Below, in pieces: positions 8,559 through 16,958 of a DNA stretch of 64,000 bases; within the stretch, counting starts at the first letter, position 1, and each line of letters opens with the position of its first letter. A program made the translations under genes and the position numbers. The notes under the pieces were generated by a model that saw nothing but the letters and a program-made list of their open reading frames with translations, searched no databases and was not told the origin of the DNA. The stretch comes from UBA2965 sp036526135 (GTDB lineage: Bacteria; Pseudomonadota; Gammaproteobacteria; Pseudomonadales; Azotimanducaceae). The stretch is from NCBI GenBank assembly GCA_036526135.1, contig DATCZA010000018.1, positions 1-64,000 on the forward strand. Reading direction: 5' to 3'.

Positions 8559-9425
8559 GTGCCGGAGATTCTCTTTCTGCTGGGAGAGGCGGCACTCGCC
8601 CGCAACGACAACCACGTGCGGTTGCCCGAAGCGTTCGCCCAGGCGGGCTGGCAGGTCACCGCCCTGCCCCATGACTGCCTGGGCGTTCACGCCGGCAGGA
8701 TCCACCTCGATGGGCACGACCCCGACCGCTTCGACCGGATATGGCCGCTCGGGCTCGGCCCCAGGGAGACGTTCTTCGACCGCATGCAGATGCTCGCGGC
8801 GCTGGACCAGCGACGTCTGGTGATCGGCGCCGATGCTTTCACCTACCTTCACGGCAAGTACCGGTGGCTGGACCTCATGCCCGAGACCCATGCTGCAAAC
8901 GACGCCGACGCCCTGGCACGAGTAATCGCCAGCGGCGGCGACTGGGTGATCAAGCCCCCCGCCGGGAGCTACGGTCAGGGGGTGCAGGTGATCCGGGAAG
9001 GTGAAGACCCCATGCCCGCGCTGCGCTCCCTCACGGGCGGCGAGGCGCGACGTTACTGCCTGGTCCAGCGCTACGTCCCCGAGATCGTCCGGGGCGAGAA
9101 GCGCACCCTGGTAGCGGGCGGGGAAGTCTGCGGCACCTACCTGCGCACACCCACGAAAGACCATCGTGCCAACCTGAGCGCGGGCGGTCGGGCGAGCGCT
9201 GCCAAGTTGACGGAGGAGGAAGCCAGGCTCGTCGAGGGGCTGACGGCCGAGCTGCTGAGCCTCGGCGCCGCGTTCGCAGCCATCGACATCGTGGCCGGCC
9301 GGCTGATGGAAGTTAACGTGGCCAATCCGGGCGGGTTGGCCACCCTCGAGAACGTCTACGGACGCGACCCGACGCCCCAAGCCGTGGCCGCGCTCATGGC
9401 CTACTGGGCCCGAACCGGCGGCTGA
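8559..9425 (+). CDS. Glutathione-synthetase-like ATP-grasp enzyme
   Basis: A 288-residue ATP-grasp ligase beginning at a GTG. The C-terminal part matches glutathione synthetases and RimK-type ligases: ATP loop WVIKPPAGSYGQGV (residues ~129-142), YCLVQRYVPEI, the glycine-rich DHRANLSAGGRAS, FAAIDIVAGRLMEVNVANPGGL with the metal ligands. It is shorter than E. coli GshB (316) and the N-terminal domain is divergent, so a role in joining glycine to gamma-glutamylcysteine is possible but not certain. It lies directly behind a glutathione transferase gene. An alternative is another small-peptide ligase. Confidence 0.75.
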   Translation: MPEILFLLGEAALARNDNHVRLPEAFAQAGWQVTALPHDCLGVHAGRIHLDGHDPDRFDRIWPLGLGPRETFFDRMQMLAALDQRRLVIGADAFTYLHGKYRWLDLMPETHAANDADALARVIASGGDWVIKPPAGSYGQGVQVIREGEDPMPALRSLTGGEARRYCLVQRYVPEIVRGEKRTLVAGGEVCGTYLRTPTKDHRANLSAGGRASAAKLTEEEARLVEGLTAELLSLGAAFAAIDIVAGRLMEVNVANPGGLATLENVYGRDPTPQAVAALMAYWARTGG

Positions 9426-9636
9426 GCCCGGCGCTTGCGTTTGCGGCGCTTCGCCTTAGACTGCACCGTTCGTCCGATTCGGCGGGCGAAGGACTGGGGG
9501 TTTGAACGTTCCGCTCAGCCTGCGGCAGGCAACGCCGCTCGGGCGCGTCAACCGTTGCAGCACGCACTGCAGCAAGCACCTCCCCTACGCTTCCTGCCGA
9601 CCGGACTGCTGAATCGCACAGAACAAGGAGATCGAT

Positions 9637-10509
9637 ATGGGAATGCTCGACGGCAAAGTTGCTGTGGTGACCGGCGCAGGCGGCGGTATCGGACGATCCC
9701 ACGCCAAGCTGCTGGCCAAGGAAGGGGCCGCCGTGGTGGTCAACGACCTGGGCGGCGCCCGCGACGGCACGGGAGCATCCCAGTCCATGGCCGACACCGT
9801 CGTGGACGAGATCATCGCAGACGGCGGCCGGGCGATCGCGAACTACGGCTCCGTCTCCGACAAGGCCGCAGCCCAGGCCATGATCGATGCCGCCGTCAGC
9901 GAGTTCGGGCGCATCGACATCATGATCGCCAACGCCGGCATTCTCCGCGACAAGTCTTTCAAGAACATGGACGACGAGATGTGGGACGTGGTCCTCGACG
10001 TTCATCTTCGTGGCACCTACCTCACCGTCAAATCCGCCTACGACCGGATGCTCGAACAGGGAGAGGGCGGCCGGATCATCATGACCAGCTCCACCTCGGG
10101 GCTGCTGGGCAACTTCGGCCAGACCAACTACGGCGCGGCCAAAGCCGGCATTGCGGGATTCATGCGCTGCCTCTGGCTCGAGGGCCTGAAGTACGGCATC
10201 AACGTCAACGTGCTTGTACCCACCGCAACGTCGCGGCTCACCGAAGACATCCTCCCCGAGGACATCCAGGACCGATTCCCGCCGGAGACCGTATCGCCGG
10301 CCATCGTCTGGCTGTGCACGGACGAGGCCAAGGAGGTCACCGGCCGGCAGTGGCTGGTCGCCGGCAACAACGTCTCGCTGCTCTCCTGGCAGATCACCCC
10401 CATCGCCGACCGGGACGTCTCGGAAGGGCCGTGGGACGTGGCGGACATCGGGCAGAGGATCCTGGCGAGCAAGGAGAGCTGGCCGCCGATCAATCCTCTC
10501 CGGGGCTGA
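9637..10509 (+). CDS. SDR-family dehydrogenase (3-hydroxyacyl-CoA dehydrogenase-like)
   Basis: A 290-residue short-chain dehydrogenase. The NAD-binding motif is TGAGGGIGRSH near residue 12, followed by VVVNDLGGARDGTGAS, which is characteristic of the (3R)-hydroxyacyl-CoA dehydrogenase domain of multifunctional enzyme 2 / HSD17B4. NAG and the catalytic YGAAK are present. A strong AAGGAG site (9625-9630) precedes the ATG. It starts an operon with a CoA transferase and two acyl-CoA dehydrogenases, which supports a role in oxidising a CoA-bound hydroxy intermediate. The 211 bases before it show no gene and only weak promoter-like words. Confidence 0.87.
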   Translation: MGMLDGKVAVVTGAGGGIGRSHAKLLAKEGAAVVVNDLGGARDGTGASQSMADTVVDEIIADGGRAIANYGSVSDKAAAQAMIDAAVSEFGRIDIMIANAGILRDKSFKNMDDEMWDVVLDVHLRGTYLTVKSAYDRMLEQGEGGRIIMTSSTSGLLGNFGQTNYGAAKAGIAGFMRCLWLEGLKYGINVNVLVPTATSRLTEDILPEDIQDRFPPETVSPAIVWLCTDEAKEVTGRQWLVAGNNVSLLSWQITPIADRDVSEGPWDVADIGQRILASKESWPPINPLRG

Positions 10510-10519
10510 GGCAGGCTCC

Positions 10520-11722
10520 ATGTCCGGTCCCCTCGAAGGCTTCAAGGTCATCGATCTGTCCGCGGTGGTCTCCGGGCCGCTGACCGGAGCCCTGCTCGCC
10601 GACCTGGGTGCCGATGTCATCAAGGTCGAGCGGACGGTCACCGGCGACATCCAGCGCAACGTGGGCAGTCGCCGGAACGGTTTTTCCGGATTCTTTCACG
10701 TGCTCAACCGAGGCAAGCGGTCCATCGCGCTGAATCTCACCACCCGGGAGGGCTGCGACATCGTCCACCGCCTCTCCGCGGACGCCGACGTGGTTCTGCA
10801 GAACTTCAGGCCCGGTGTGGTGGAGCGTCTGGGCATCGATTACGCGAGGCTTTGTGCTGACAATCCGGGGCTCGTCTACCTTTCCATCAGCGGGTTCGGC
10901 CAGTCCGGGCCCCGGGCCAAAGATCGGGCCTACGACCCCATTATCCAGGCCTACGCCGGCATCACCGACGTGCAGGGGAGCATTCATCGGGACAATCCCG
11001 ACCAGCCCGAGCAGGTGAACATGCTGCTGCTGGACAAGCTGACGGCCTGGACCGGGTGCCAGGCGATCATGGCCGCTCTGCTGGCACGCAGCCGCACGGG
11101 CAAGGGCCAGCACGTGGAGCTGTCCATGCTGGACACCGCCATCTCGTTCATCTGGTCCGACGTGGCCGCCGACCTGATTCTGCAGGGGGACGACGTCGAC
11201 AGGCGCCCGCCCATCCGCGCTTCCGGCACCATGCAGACCTACGCCGACGGCCACGGCTTCACGATGACGCTGAGCCAGCCTGAGTTCGAGGGCCTGTGCC
11301 GTGCCTACGGCCTGGACCACATCGCCGAGGACGCCCGCTTCGCCAGCCTGGACCTGCGCATGCGGCACCGCGCCGAGCTGCGCGAGATCATCAGCTCCGA
11401 GGTCGACGAGGTGGCGCTGGAGCTCACGGTGGCGCAGGCGGAGGAGAGGCTGCTGCGTCACGAGGTTCCTTTCGCCCGGGTGCGGCGCCTGGCCGACCTG
11501 CCCGAAGACGAGCAGATCCAGCACAACCAGATGTTCCGGGAGCTGAATCACCCCGTGGCGGGACCATTGCGCGACGCGAGGCCCGCCCCGCGATTCGCCA
11601 GCACCCCGGCGGAGCCCGGCGGGCCCGCGCCGAGCGTGGGAGAGCACACGCGACAGATTCTGGAGGAAATCAGCATGGGCGCCGAGACCGAGAAACTGTT
11701 CGAGCGAGGTATCGTTTCATGA
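10520..11722 (+). CDS. CaiB/BaiF-family (class III) CoA transferase
   Basis: A 400-residue class III CoA transferase. Typical segments are GFKVIDLSAVVSGPLTGALLADLGADVIKVE, FFHVLNRGKRSIALNLTT, VVLQNFRPGVVERLGIDY, SISGFGQSGP and GKGQHVELSMLDTA. The catalytic aspartate is probably in MLLLDKLTAW. Such enzymes move CoA between acyl groups, for example when bile acid or carnitine intermediates are activated without ATP. The ATG at 10520 lies 10 bases after the SDR stop, and the stop overlaps the next ATG as ATGA. A long in-frame extension upstream lies inside the SDR gene and is rejected. Confidence 0.9.
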   Translation: MSGPLEGFKVIDLSAVVSGPLTGALLADLGADVIKVERTVTGDIQRNVGSRRNGFSGFFHVLNRGKRSIALNLTTREGCDIVHRLSADADVVLQNFRPGVVERLGIDYARLCADNPGLVYLSISGFGQSGPRAKDRAYDPIIQAYAGITDVQGSIHRDNPDQPEQVNMLLLDKLTAWTGCQAIMAALLARSRTGKGQHVELSMLDTAISFIWSDVAADLILQGDDVDRRPPIRASGTMQTYADGHGFTMTLSQPEFEGLCRAYGLDHIAEDARFASLDLRMRHRAELREIISSEVDEVALELTVAQAEERLLRHEVPFARVRRLADLPEDEQIQHNQMFRELNHPVAGPLRDARPAPRFASTPAEPGGPAPSVGEHTRQILEEISMGAETEKLFERGIVS

Positions 11723-12822
11723 ATTTTGGCTTCACCGAGGAGCAGAACATGCTGCGCGACCAGGTCGCGCGCTTCATGCAGGAGGCCTGCCCCATTCCCA
11801 AGGTGCGCGAGATCGGTGCTTCACAGACCGGCTTCGATGCGGCTCTTTGGCAACAGGCGGCGCAGCTCGGCTGGCTGAGCCTCATCATCCCCGAGGAGAA
11901 CGGCGGCCTTGGACTGCGCTGGATCGATCTGACCGTGGTGCTGGAGGAAACGGCCCGGGGACTTTGCCCGCTGCCCATCGCCTCCCAGGCAATGACCGCC
12001 GCCGCCATCCTCAGATGTGGCAGCGACTCGCAGAAATCGAGCTGGCTGCCAGCCATGGCGGCCGGGGAAGTCGTTTGCACCACGGCGCTGTACGATGATC
12101 CGAACTGGATTCATCCCGACGCCGTGCAGCTCACCGCAACGCCCGTGGAGGGCGGCGTGCGCCTGGACGGCGTCAAGCCTTTCGTGCCCGACGCTCTCGC
12201 CGCCGACTACCTGCTGCTGGCCTACCGAGGGCCCGACGGGCTGGGGCTGGCAGCACTCAGCCGCGACCAGGTCACCTTTACCCCGCAGCCGCAGATGGAC
12301 AGCACCAAGCCGGCCGGACGTGTGGTCATGGACGCGGTCACCGTCGGCGATGAGTTTCTGCTGCCGCTGAGCGAGGCGGATCTCGACTACCTCACGGACG
12401 TCGGCGCCGTCGCCGTGACGGCGGAGATGGTGGGTGCCGCCGAGGCCGCCCTGAACATGACCAGCGAGTACGCCAAGGAGCGCATCCAGTTCGGCAAGCC
12501 AATCGGGCAGTATCAGGGCGTCAAGCACCGACTGGCGGACATATACGTCGACGTCGAGTCGTTCAAGTCGCTGCTGTACTACGCCGCCTGGGCCGTCGAC
12601 GAAGCGCCCGACGAGTTGCCCCGGGCCATCTCCATGGCAAAGGGTTACGCCTCCGACGCCTTTGCCAGAATCGGCATTGACGGCATCGGCCTGCACGGCG
12701 CCATCGGCTTCACCGCCGAGTACGACATTCAGCTTTACCTCAAACGGTCGAAGTGGGCGCGCCCCATGTACGGGGACTCCGACTATCACCTGGATCGGGT
12801 CGCAACCCTGGGAGGTTTGTAG
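11719..12822 (+). CDS. Acyl-CoA dehydrogenase family protein (first of a pair)
   Basis: A 367-residue flavoprotein of the acyl-CoA dehydrogenase family. N-terminal helices (FGFTEEQNMLRDQVARFMQEA), the middle beta domain, and the C-terminal helices (YAKERIQFGKPIGQYQGVKHRLADI; GLHGAIGFTAEYDIQLYLKRSK) are all present. The usual C-terminal YEGT glutamate site is not seen; the end reads KWARPMYGDSDYHLD. Together with the adjacent gene it resembles the two different subunits of heterotetrameric steroid-type acyl-CoA dehydrogenases. ATG overlaps the preceding stop (ATGA) and the following GTG overlaps this stop by one base. Confidence 0.9.
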   Translation: MNFGFTEEQNMLRDQVARFMQEACPIPKVREIGASQTGFDAALWQQAAQLGWLSLIIPEENGGLGLRWIDLTVVLEETARGLCPLPIASQAMTAAAILRCGSDSQKSSWLPAMAAGEVVCTTALYDDPNWIHPDAVQLTATPVEGGVRLDGVKPFVPDALAADYLLLAYRGPDGLGLAALSRDQVTFTPQPQMDSTKPAGRVVMDAVTVGDEFLLPLSEADLDYLTDVGAVAVTAEMVGAAEAALNMTSEYAKERIQFGKPIGQYQGVKHRLADIYVDVESFKSLLYYAAWAVDEAPDELPRAISMAKGYASDAFARIGIDGIGLHGAIGFTAEYDIQLYLKRSKWARPMYGDSDYHLDRVATLGGL

Positions 12823-13982
12823 TGGATTTCGAGTACACGGCCGACGAGCAGGCGTTCAGGGAAGAGGTTCGCGATTTTCTGGCGACCAACCTGCCGCCCC
12901 GGGAAGAACGCGGCAAGGACTTCCTCGCCAACTGGCTGACGAACGTCAGAGAGAAGGGATGGGTCGGGTTTTCCTGGCCGAAGGAGTTCGGCGGGAGCGA
13001 CGGCGGGCTGGTGGAACAGGCCATCCTCCGGGAAGAGATGGCCGTGGCCAAGGCCCCGCCGCTCGGCACCTCGTTCATGGGTCTGGCCTGGGTGGGCCCC
13101 GGCATCATCCAGTACGGGACGGAGGATCAGAAACGCCGCTTCATTCCCGACATCCTGGACAGCAAGGTCATCTGGTGCACGGGCTACTCCGAGCCGAACC
13201 ACGGGTCCGACCTTGCCGCCATTCAGTGCAAGGCCGTGCGTGAGGGCGACCACTACGTCGTCAACGGTCAGAAGATCTGGACCAGCGGCGCGCCGTGGTC
13301 CCAATGGATCATCCTCCTGGTACGGACGGACTTCGACGTGGACGTGAAGCACAAGGGCATCACGTGCCTGCTGGTACCGATGGATTCTCCAGGCGTCGAG
13401 GTCAAGCCCATCGAGAACATGGCCGGTGACCGGCATTTCGCCGAGGTCTTCTTTACCGACGTGAAGGTTCCGCTGGAGAACCGTCTTGGCGACGAGGGAG
13501 ACGGCTGGAAGGTCACCGTGTCCGCCCTTGCCAATGAGCGCTCCAGCATCGGCGAGGTCACCCAGATGTTCGGCAAGCTCGACACGCTCAAAGAACTCGT
13601 CAGGACCACTACCAGGCAGGGACGGCCCGCAAGCGAGGATCCCAAGGTCAGGCGGACGATCGCGATGTTCGAAACCAAGATCGCCGCGATGAAGTACAAC
13701 GGTTTGCGTTACCTGACCAAGCAGATCAAGGGCGAGCCGTTGTCCAGCGAGACATCGGTGAACAAGCTGCATCGCGCAAGCCTCGAGATCGAGATGGACG
13801 ACTTCGCGGTGGAGCTCACCGGTCAGGCCGGGCTCCTGCTCTCCGGCAGCGAGGAAGCCGTGTCAGGAGGAAGCTGGGCAAAGTCGAGCCTTTCCTGGCC
13901 GAACGTGGTGATCGGCGGCGGCACGCCCAATATCCAGCGCAACATCATCGCCGAGCGCATCCTCGGGCAGCCCAAGGACTGA
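12822..13982 (+). CDS. Acyl-CoA dehydrogenase family protein (second of a pair)
   Basis: A 386-residue acyl-CoA dehydrogenase. GTG start at 12822 overlaps the previous TAG by one base and has GGAGG 7 bases upstream. Flavin-binding segments are GYSEPNHGSDLAA and KIWTSGAPWSQW; the C-terminal motif is GGGTPNIQRNIIAERILGQP. The canonical catalytic glutamate of the YEGT motif is replaced (GGGT). E239 in ALANERSS lies where isovaleryl-CoA dehydrogenase has its base and may serve here. Last gene of the SDR-CoA transferase-ACAD-ACAD operon, which would dehydrogenate a CoA ester and process the product. Confidence 0.92.
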   Translation: MDFEYTADEQAFREEVRDFLATNLPPREERGKDFLANWLTNVREKGWVGFSWPKEFGGSDGGLVEQAILREEMAVAKAPPLGTSFMGLAWVGPGIIQYGTEDQKRRFIPDILDSKVIWCTGYSEPNHGSDLAAIQCKAVREGDHYVVNGQKIWTSGAPWSQWIILLVRTDFDVDVKHKGITCLLVPMDSPGVEVKPIENMAGDRHFAEVFFTDVKVPLENRLGDEGDGWKVTVSALANERSSIGEVTQMFGKLDTLKELVRTTTRQGRPASEDPKVRRTIAMFETKIAAMKYNGLRYLTKQIKGEPLSSETSVNKLHRASLEIEMDDFAVELTGQAGLLLSGSEEAVSGGSWAKSSLSWPNVVIGGGTPNIQRNIIAERILGQPKD

Positions 13983-14008
13983 CCTAGCCGGGCCAACGGG
14001 CCCGCCGG

Positions 14009-14608
14009 TCAGCGACGCTTCCAGGGCGGCACGGCGTCCCAGTCGAAGGGCTCGATGCCGCCGTCGGTGATCTGCCAGACGCTGGGCCTTGCCTCCCCGT
14101 CGACGAGGTCGAGAAACCCCAGCGTGCCGTACTGGGTATCGTAGTTGTGGGGATAGGTGGGCGAGCCCGGATTCACGCAGAGCACGCCCTGCACCTCCGC
14201 GATGATCTCCCGGTGGGTGTCCCCCGAGACGATGATATCGGGCGTCCGCTCGGGAAAGTACCGTTCAACCCACCTCGCCAGAGTGAACTGTGGCGGGCGT
14301 TCGGGCACCGGCACGTAATGAGTCAGGCCCACCCAGAGACCCCCGAGTTCCAGCAGCCAGGCATACTTCACGCGCGGATCATCCGGCTGCACGGGTCGAC
14401 CGCCGCCACCATCCTCCCCGTTGCCCCGGGCGGCAACCACCGGGGCTACCTCCTCCAGGGCATCCAGGACGTACAGCTCGTGAATGTCCCCCGCGTGCAT
14501 GATCATGTCGACGCCGTCGAAGGCGGTGAAGACCTGCGGCCAGAGGGTTTTGCGCGCCTCCGGAATGTGTGTGTCTGATATCAGGCCGATGCGCACGTCG
14601 ACGCTCAC
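14009..14608 (-). CDS. Calcineurin-like metallophosphoesterase (YfcE family)
   Basis: A 199-residue phosphoesterase with the five family blocks: LISDTH, MHAGDIHELYVLDAL, ARGNGED, YLLE-to-LTHY region, and IVSGDTHREIIAEV with NPGSPTYP. YfcE-type enzymes hydrolyse phosphodiesters using two metal ions; the physiological substrate is not known. The GTG start overlaps the stop of the MFS gene upstream (GTGA), so the two are cotranscribed. A second GTG five codons on could also be the start. Confidence 0.88.
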   Translation of the reverse strand: MSVDVRIGLISDTHIPEARKTLWPQVFTAFDGVDMIMHAGDIHELYVLDALEEVAPVVAARGNGEDGGGGRPVQPDDPRVKYAWLLELGGLWVGLTHYVPVPERPPQFTLARWVERYFPERTPDIIVSGDTHREIIAEVQGVLCVNPGSPTYPHNYDTQYGTLGFLDLVDGEARPSVWQITDGGIEPFDWDAVPPWKRR

Positions 14609-15873
14609 CCGCCCGAGACGGGCTGCAGGTCATCGTCCACCCGCTTGATCGAAGGGGACACCACCAGAAGCAACAGCACCACCACGATGAAGATCGCTCC
14701 GCTGACCACCAGCGCCGTGGCCACGCTGAACTGTTCGGCAATGAGGCTGATGGGAATGACGCCCAGCGGCATGAGCCCGTGGGACATCATGTCGACGCTG
14801 AGTATCCGCCCCCGCATGTGGTCGTCCACCTGAAGCTGGAGCAGCCCGCGGTTGAGCGACATGTTCCAGGAGCTCAGAAAGCCGATCACCGCGAGCAGCC
14901 CGGCGGAGAGCATCAGGGTCTGGGAGAAGCCGAACGCGCAGGTGAAGGCCCCCCAGCCTACGCAGGTAGCAATGAGCCAGGCCGCGCGGTGCCGGAAGTC
15001 GTTCACGCCGGCCAGCAGCAGGGATCCGACGATGGCGCCCATGCCCATGGTCGACATCAGCAGCCCCAGATCGTCCGGCCCCCCGCCCAGAATGTCCTCG
15101 TTGAACGCCGGCAGCAGGGTGTTGATGGGCATGCCGAACAGAAACGGCACGATGGAGAGAACGATCAGGCCGAATACCGGCGGGTTGGCCCAGACGTAAC
15201 GAAAGGCGTCCGCCATATCGGTGAGCGGGGACTTGCGCTGCTCGCGGGAACTCACGATGCCGGGCTTGCGTACCAGCAGGACGGTCGCCATGGAAAGGAA
15301 GTAGAGCGCGGCAATCACGACGTAGACGATGCCTACCCCGTAGGTGGAGGACGTGTCGCCCGCCGCGACCCACGCGATGAGAAAGCCTGCAAACGCGGGG
15401 CCGAGAATGCGTGAGAGGTTCCAGCTGGTGGTGTTCAGCGCCATGGCCGTGAAGATCAGCCTATCCGGCAGGAGCTCGGGCGCGAACGCCTGGCGGGCGG
15501 GCATGGAAAGCGCGAGAACGGTTCCATTGAAGAAACCGAACCAGACGAAATCCCAGAAAGACACCAGATCGGAGAAGATGATCACACCCATGACGATGGT
15601 CGCCAGGGTGTTCAACGCCTGCGCGATGGCGATGATGGTGCGCTTCGGGAGCCGGTCGGCCACCACGCCACCCCACAGCGAGAAGGCCACCATGGGCACC
15701 ATGAACGACAGGGTCACCCAGGCCAGGTCAAGAGCCGACGACGTCAACGTGTAGACCAGCCAGCCCCGGGCGACGATCTGCATGTTCATGGCGAAAGACG
15801 AAGCCAGGCTGCCCACCCAAAGCCAGCGGAAGTCGGGCACTTCCAGAGCTTGGTAGATGTTTCGTGACGACAA
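14605..15873 (-). CDS. MFS transporter (EntS-like exporter family)
   Basis: A 422-residue protein with about twelve hydrophobic segments and the MFS loop motif GGVVADRLPKRTII between TM2 and TM3. Sequence around LLPDRLIFTAMALNTTSWNLSRILGPAFAGFLI is typical of the MFS_3/EntS group, which exports small molecules. The start is a TTG at 15873; no ribosome site is evident, so the exact N-terminus is uncertain, although the hydrophobic pattern requires a start near here. The metallophosphoesterase gene follows with a four-base overlap. Substrate unknown. Confidence 0.87.
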   Translation of the reverse strand: MSSRNIYQALEVPDFRWLWVGSLASSFAMNMQIVARGWLVYTLTSSALDLAWVTLSFMVPMVAFSLWGGVVADRLPKRTIIAIAQALNTLATIVMGVIIFSDLVSFWDFVWFGFFNGTVLALSMPARQAFAPELLPDRLIFTAMALNTTSWNLSRILGPAFAGFLIAWVAAGDTSSTYGVGIVYVVIAALYFLSMATVLLVRKPGIVSSREQRKSPLTDMADAFRYVWANPPVFGLIVLSIVPFLFGMPINTLLPAFNEDILGGGPDDLGLLMSTMGMGAIVGSLLLAGVNDFRHRAAWLIATCVGWGAFTCAFGFSQTLMLSAGLLAVIGFLSSWNMSLNRGLLQLQVDDHMRGRILSVDMMSHGLMPLGVIPISLIAEQFSVATALVVSGAIFIVVVLLLLVVSPSIKRVDDDLQPVSGG

Positions 15874-15975
15874 CGGCGGATCCGGTAGGGTCGGGCAAGC
15901 CCGTCACTTTAGCACAGCCGCGGGGCGTCACCGTCCCAGCCCGAACCCCGCGGGAGGGCCGGCCGGGCAATAAAA

Positions 15976-16818
15976 TCAGTAGTCGAGCCGGAAGCTTTCC
16001 CCGTCACGCACGATGTGCCCGGCAGTCGGCGCGGCAAAATGGGTCCCGATCACGAGCACGGGACGGTCGGCATATCGCTCGAGAAACGCATCGCGCGTCT
16101 CGGCGCTGGCCTCCTGATTCCAGTCCGCGCTGCTCGACCATTCCGGATGAGCGATCTGGCAGGGATGATGGATCATGTCCCCCGTGATGATGGCTTCCTC
16201 GCCGGCGGAAGCAATGTGCACGCTCACGTGACCGGGCGTGTGCCCGGGCGTCGGCTCGAGCCAGACCTCGTCCGTGACCCGATGGGTCTGCCCCACCACC
16301 TCGGCGAGCCCGGCATCGAAGATCGGCTGCACCGAGTCCTCCACCACGGGGCCGAACTCCTGCGGCTCGCGCTGCCAGTAGGCCCACTCGTCCTCGGCGA
16401 AGAGATAGCGCGCCCGGGTGAAAGTGGGTACCCACCCATCGTCCGTCAGCCGCGTGTTCCAGCCAACGTGATCGACGTGCATGTGCGTGCACATCACCGT
16501 GTCTATGGTCTCCGGGGGATACCCGGCCTGAGCGAGCCGATCCAGAAAATCGGTCTGCATGCGGTTCCAGCGCGGGTAGGTGCGCTCCTTGTCGTTGCCT
16601 ATGCAGGTATCGACGATCAGCCGCTCCCCTTCGGACTCCACCACGAGGGCATGGACGCTCAACACTATCCGGCCGTCGTCGTCGATGAACGGCCGAAGCC
16701 AGGGTACCTCGAGAAGCGCACCCGGATCGGCCTGGGGCAGCAGGTACGGGCCGAGCGAGGCTGTGGAGAGCTCCACGATCTGCGTGACCGAAACCTCACC
16801 AATCTGCCATTTCAGCAT
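15976..16818 (-). CDS. MBL-fold metallo-hydrolase (lactonase-like)
   Basis: A 280-residue enzyme with the metal motif HxHxDH at residues 112-117 (HMHVDH), followed by G-W-N as in AHL-lactonase and related esterases. Later ligands are in PGHTPGHVSVHI, IITGDMIHHPCQI, and VIGTHFAAPTAGHIV. Such proteins hydrolyse lactones, esters or organophosphates. A purine-rich ribosome site (AGGGGGAT) precedes the ATG. It is divergent from the crotonase-fold gene at 16959, with 140 bases between them. Confidence 0.88.
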   Translation of the reverse strand: MLKWQIGEVSVTQIVELSTASLGPYLLPQADPGALLEVPWLRPFIDDDGRIVLSVHALVVESEGERLIVDTCIGNDKERTYPRWNRMQTDFLDRLAQAGYPPETIDTVMCTHMHVDHVGWNTRLTDDGWVPTFTRARYLFAEDEWAYWQREPQEFGPVVEDSVQPIFDAGLAEVVGQTHRVTDEVWLEPTPGHTPGHVSVHIASAGEEAIITGDMIHHPCQIAHPEWSSSADWNQEASAETRDAFLERYADRPVLVIGTHFAAPTAGHIVRDGESFRLDY

Positions 16819-16958
16819 GGAATCCCCCTGACCTCACCCCGACCCGGCGAGCCTTGCAGATCGGCTGACGGCGGTCAAATCCCGCCGTTCCCCGGCCTTG
16901 GGCGCGGCATGCCATGTCATAATGTCGCTCGTCAGCTACATACCCCGGGGGAGAGATC

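Noticed and set aside
9426..9636. Small gene or RNA in the gap before the SDR-CoA transferase operon
   Set aside because: No frame with a ribosome site and no clear hairpin was seen; only an untranslated leader is supported.
16898..16925. Promoter-like TTGGGC...TAATGT before the crotonase-fold gene
   Set aside because: The hexamers match poorly and spacing is 16; kept only as a remark in the gene entry.
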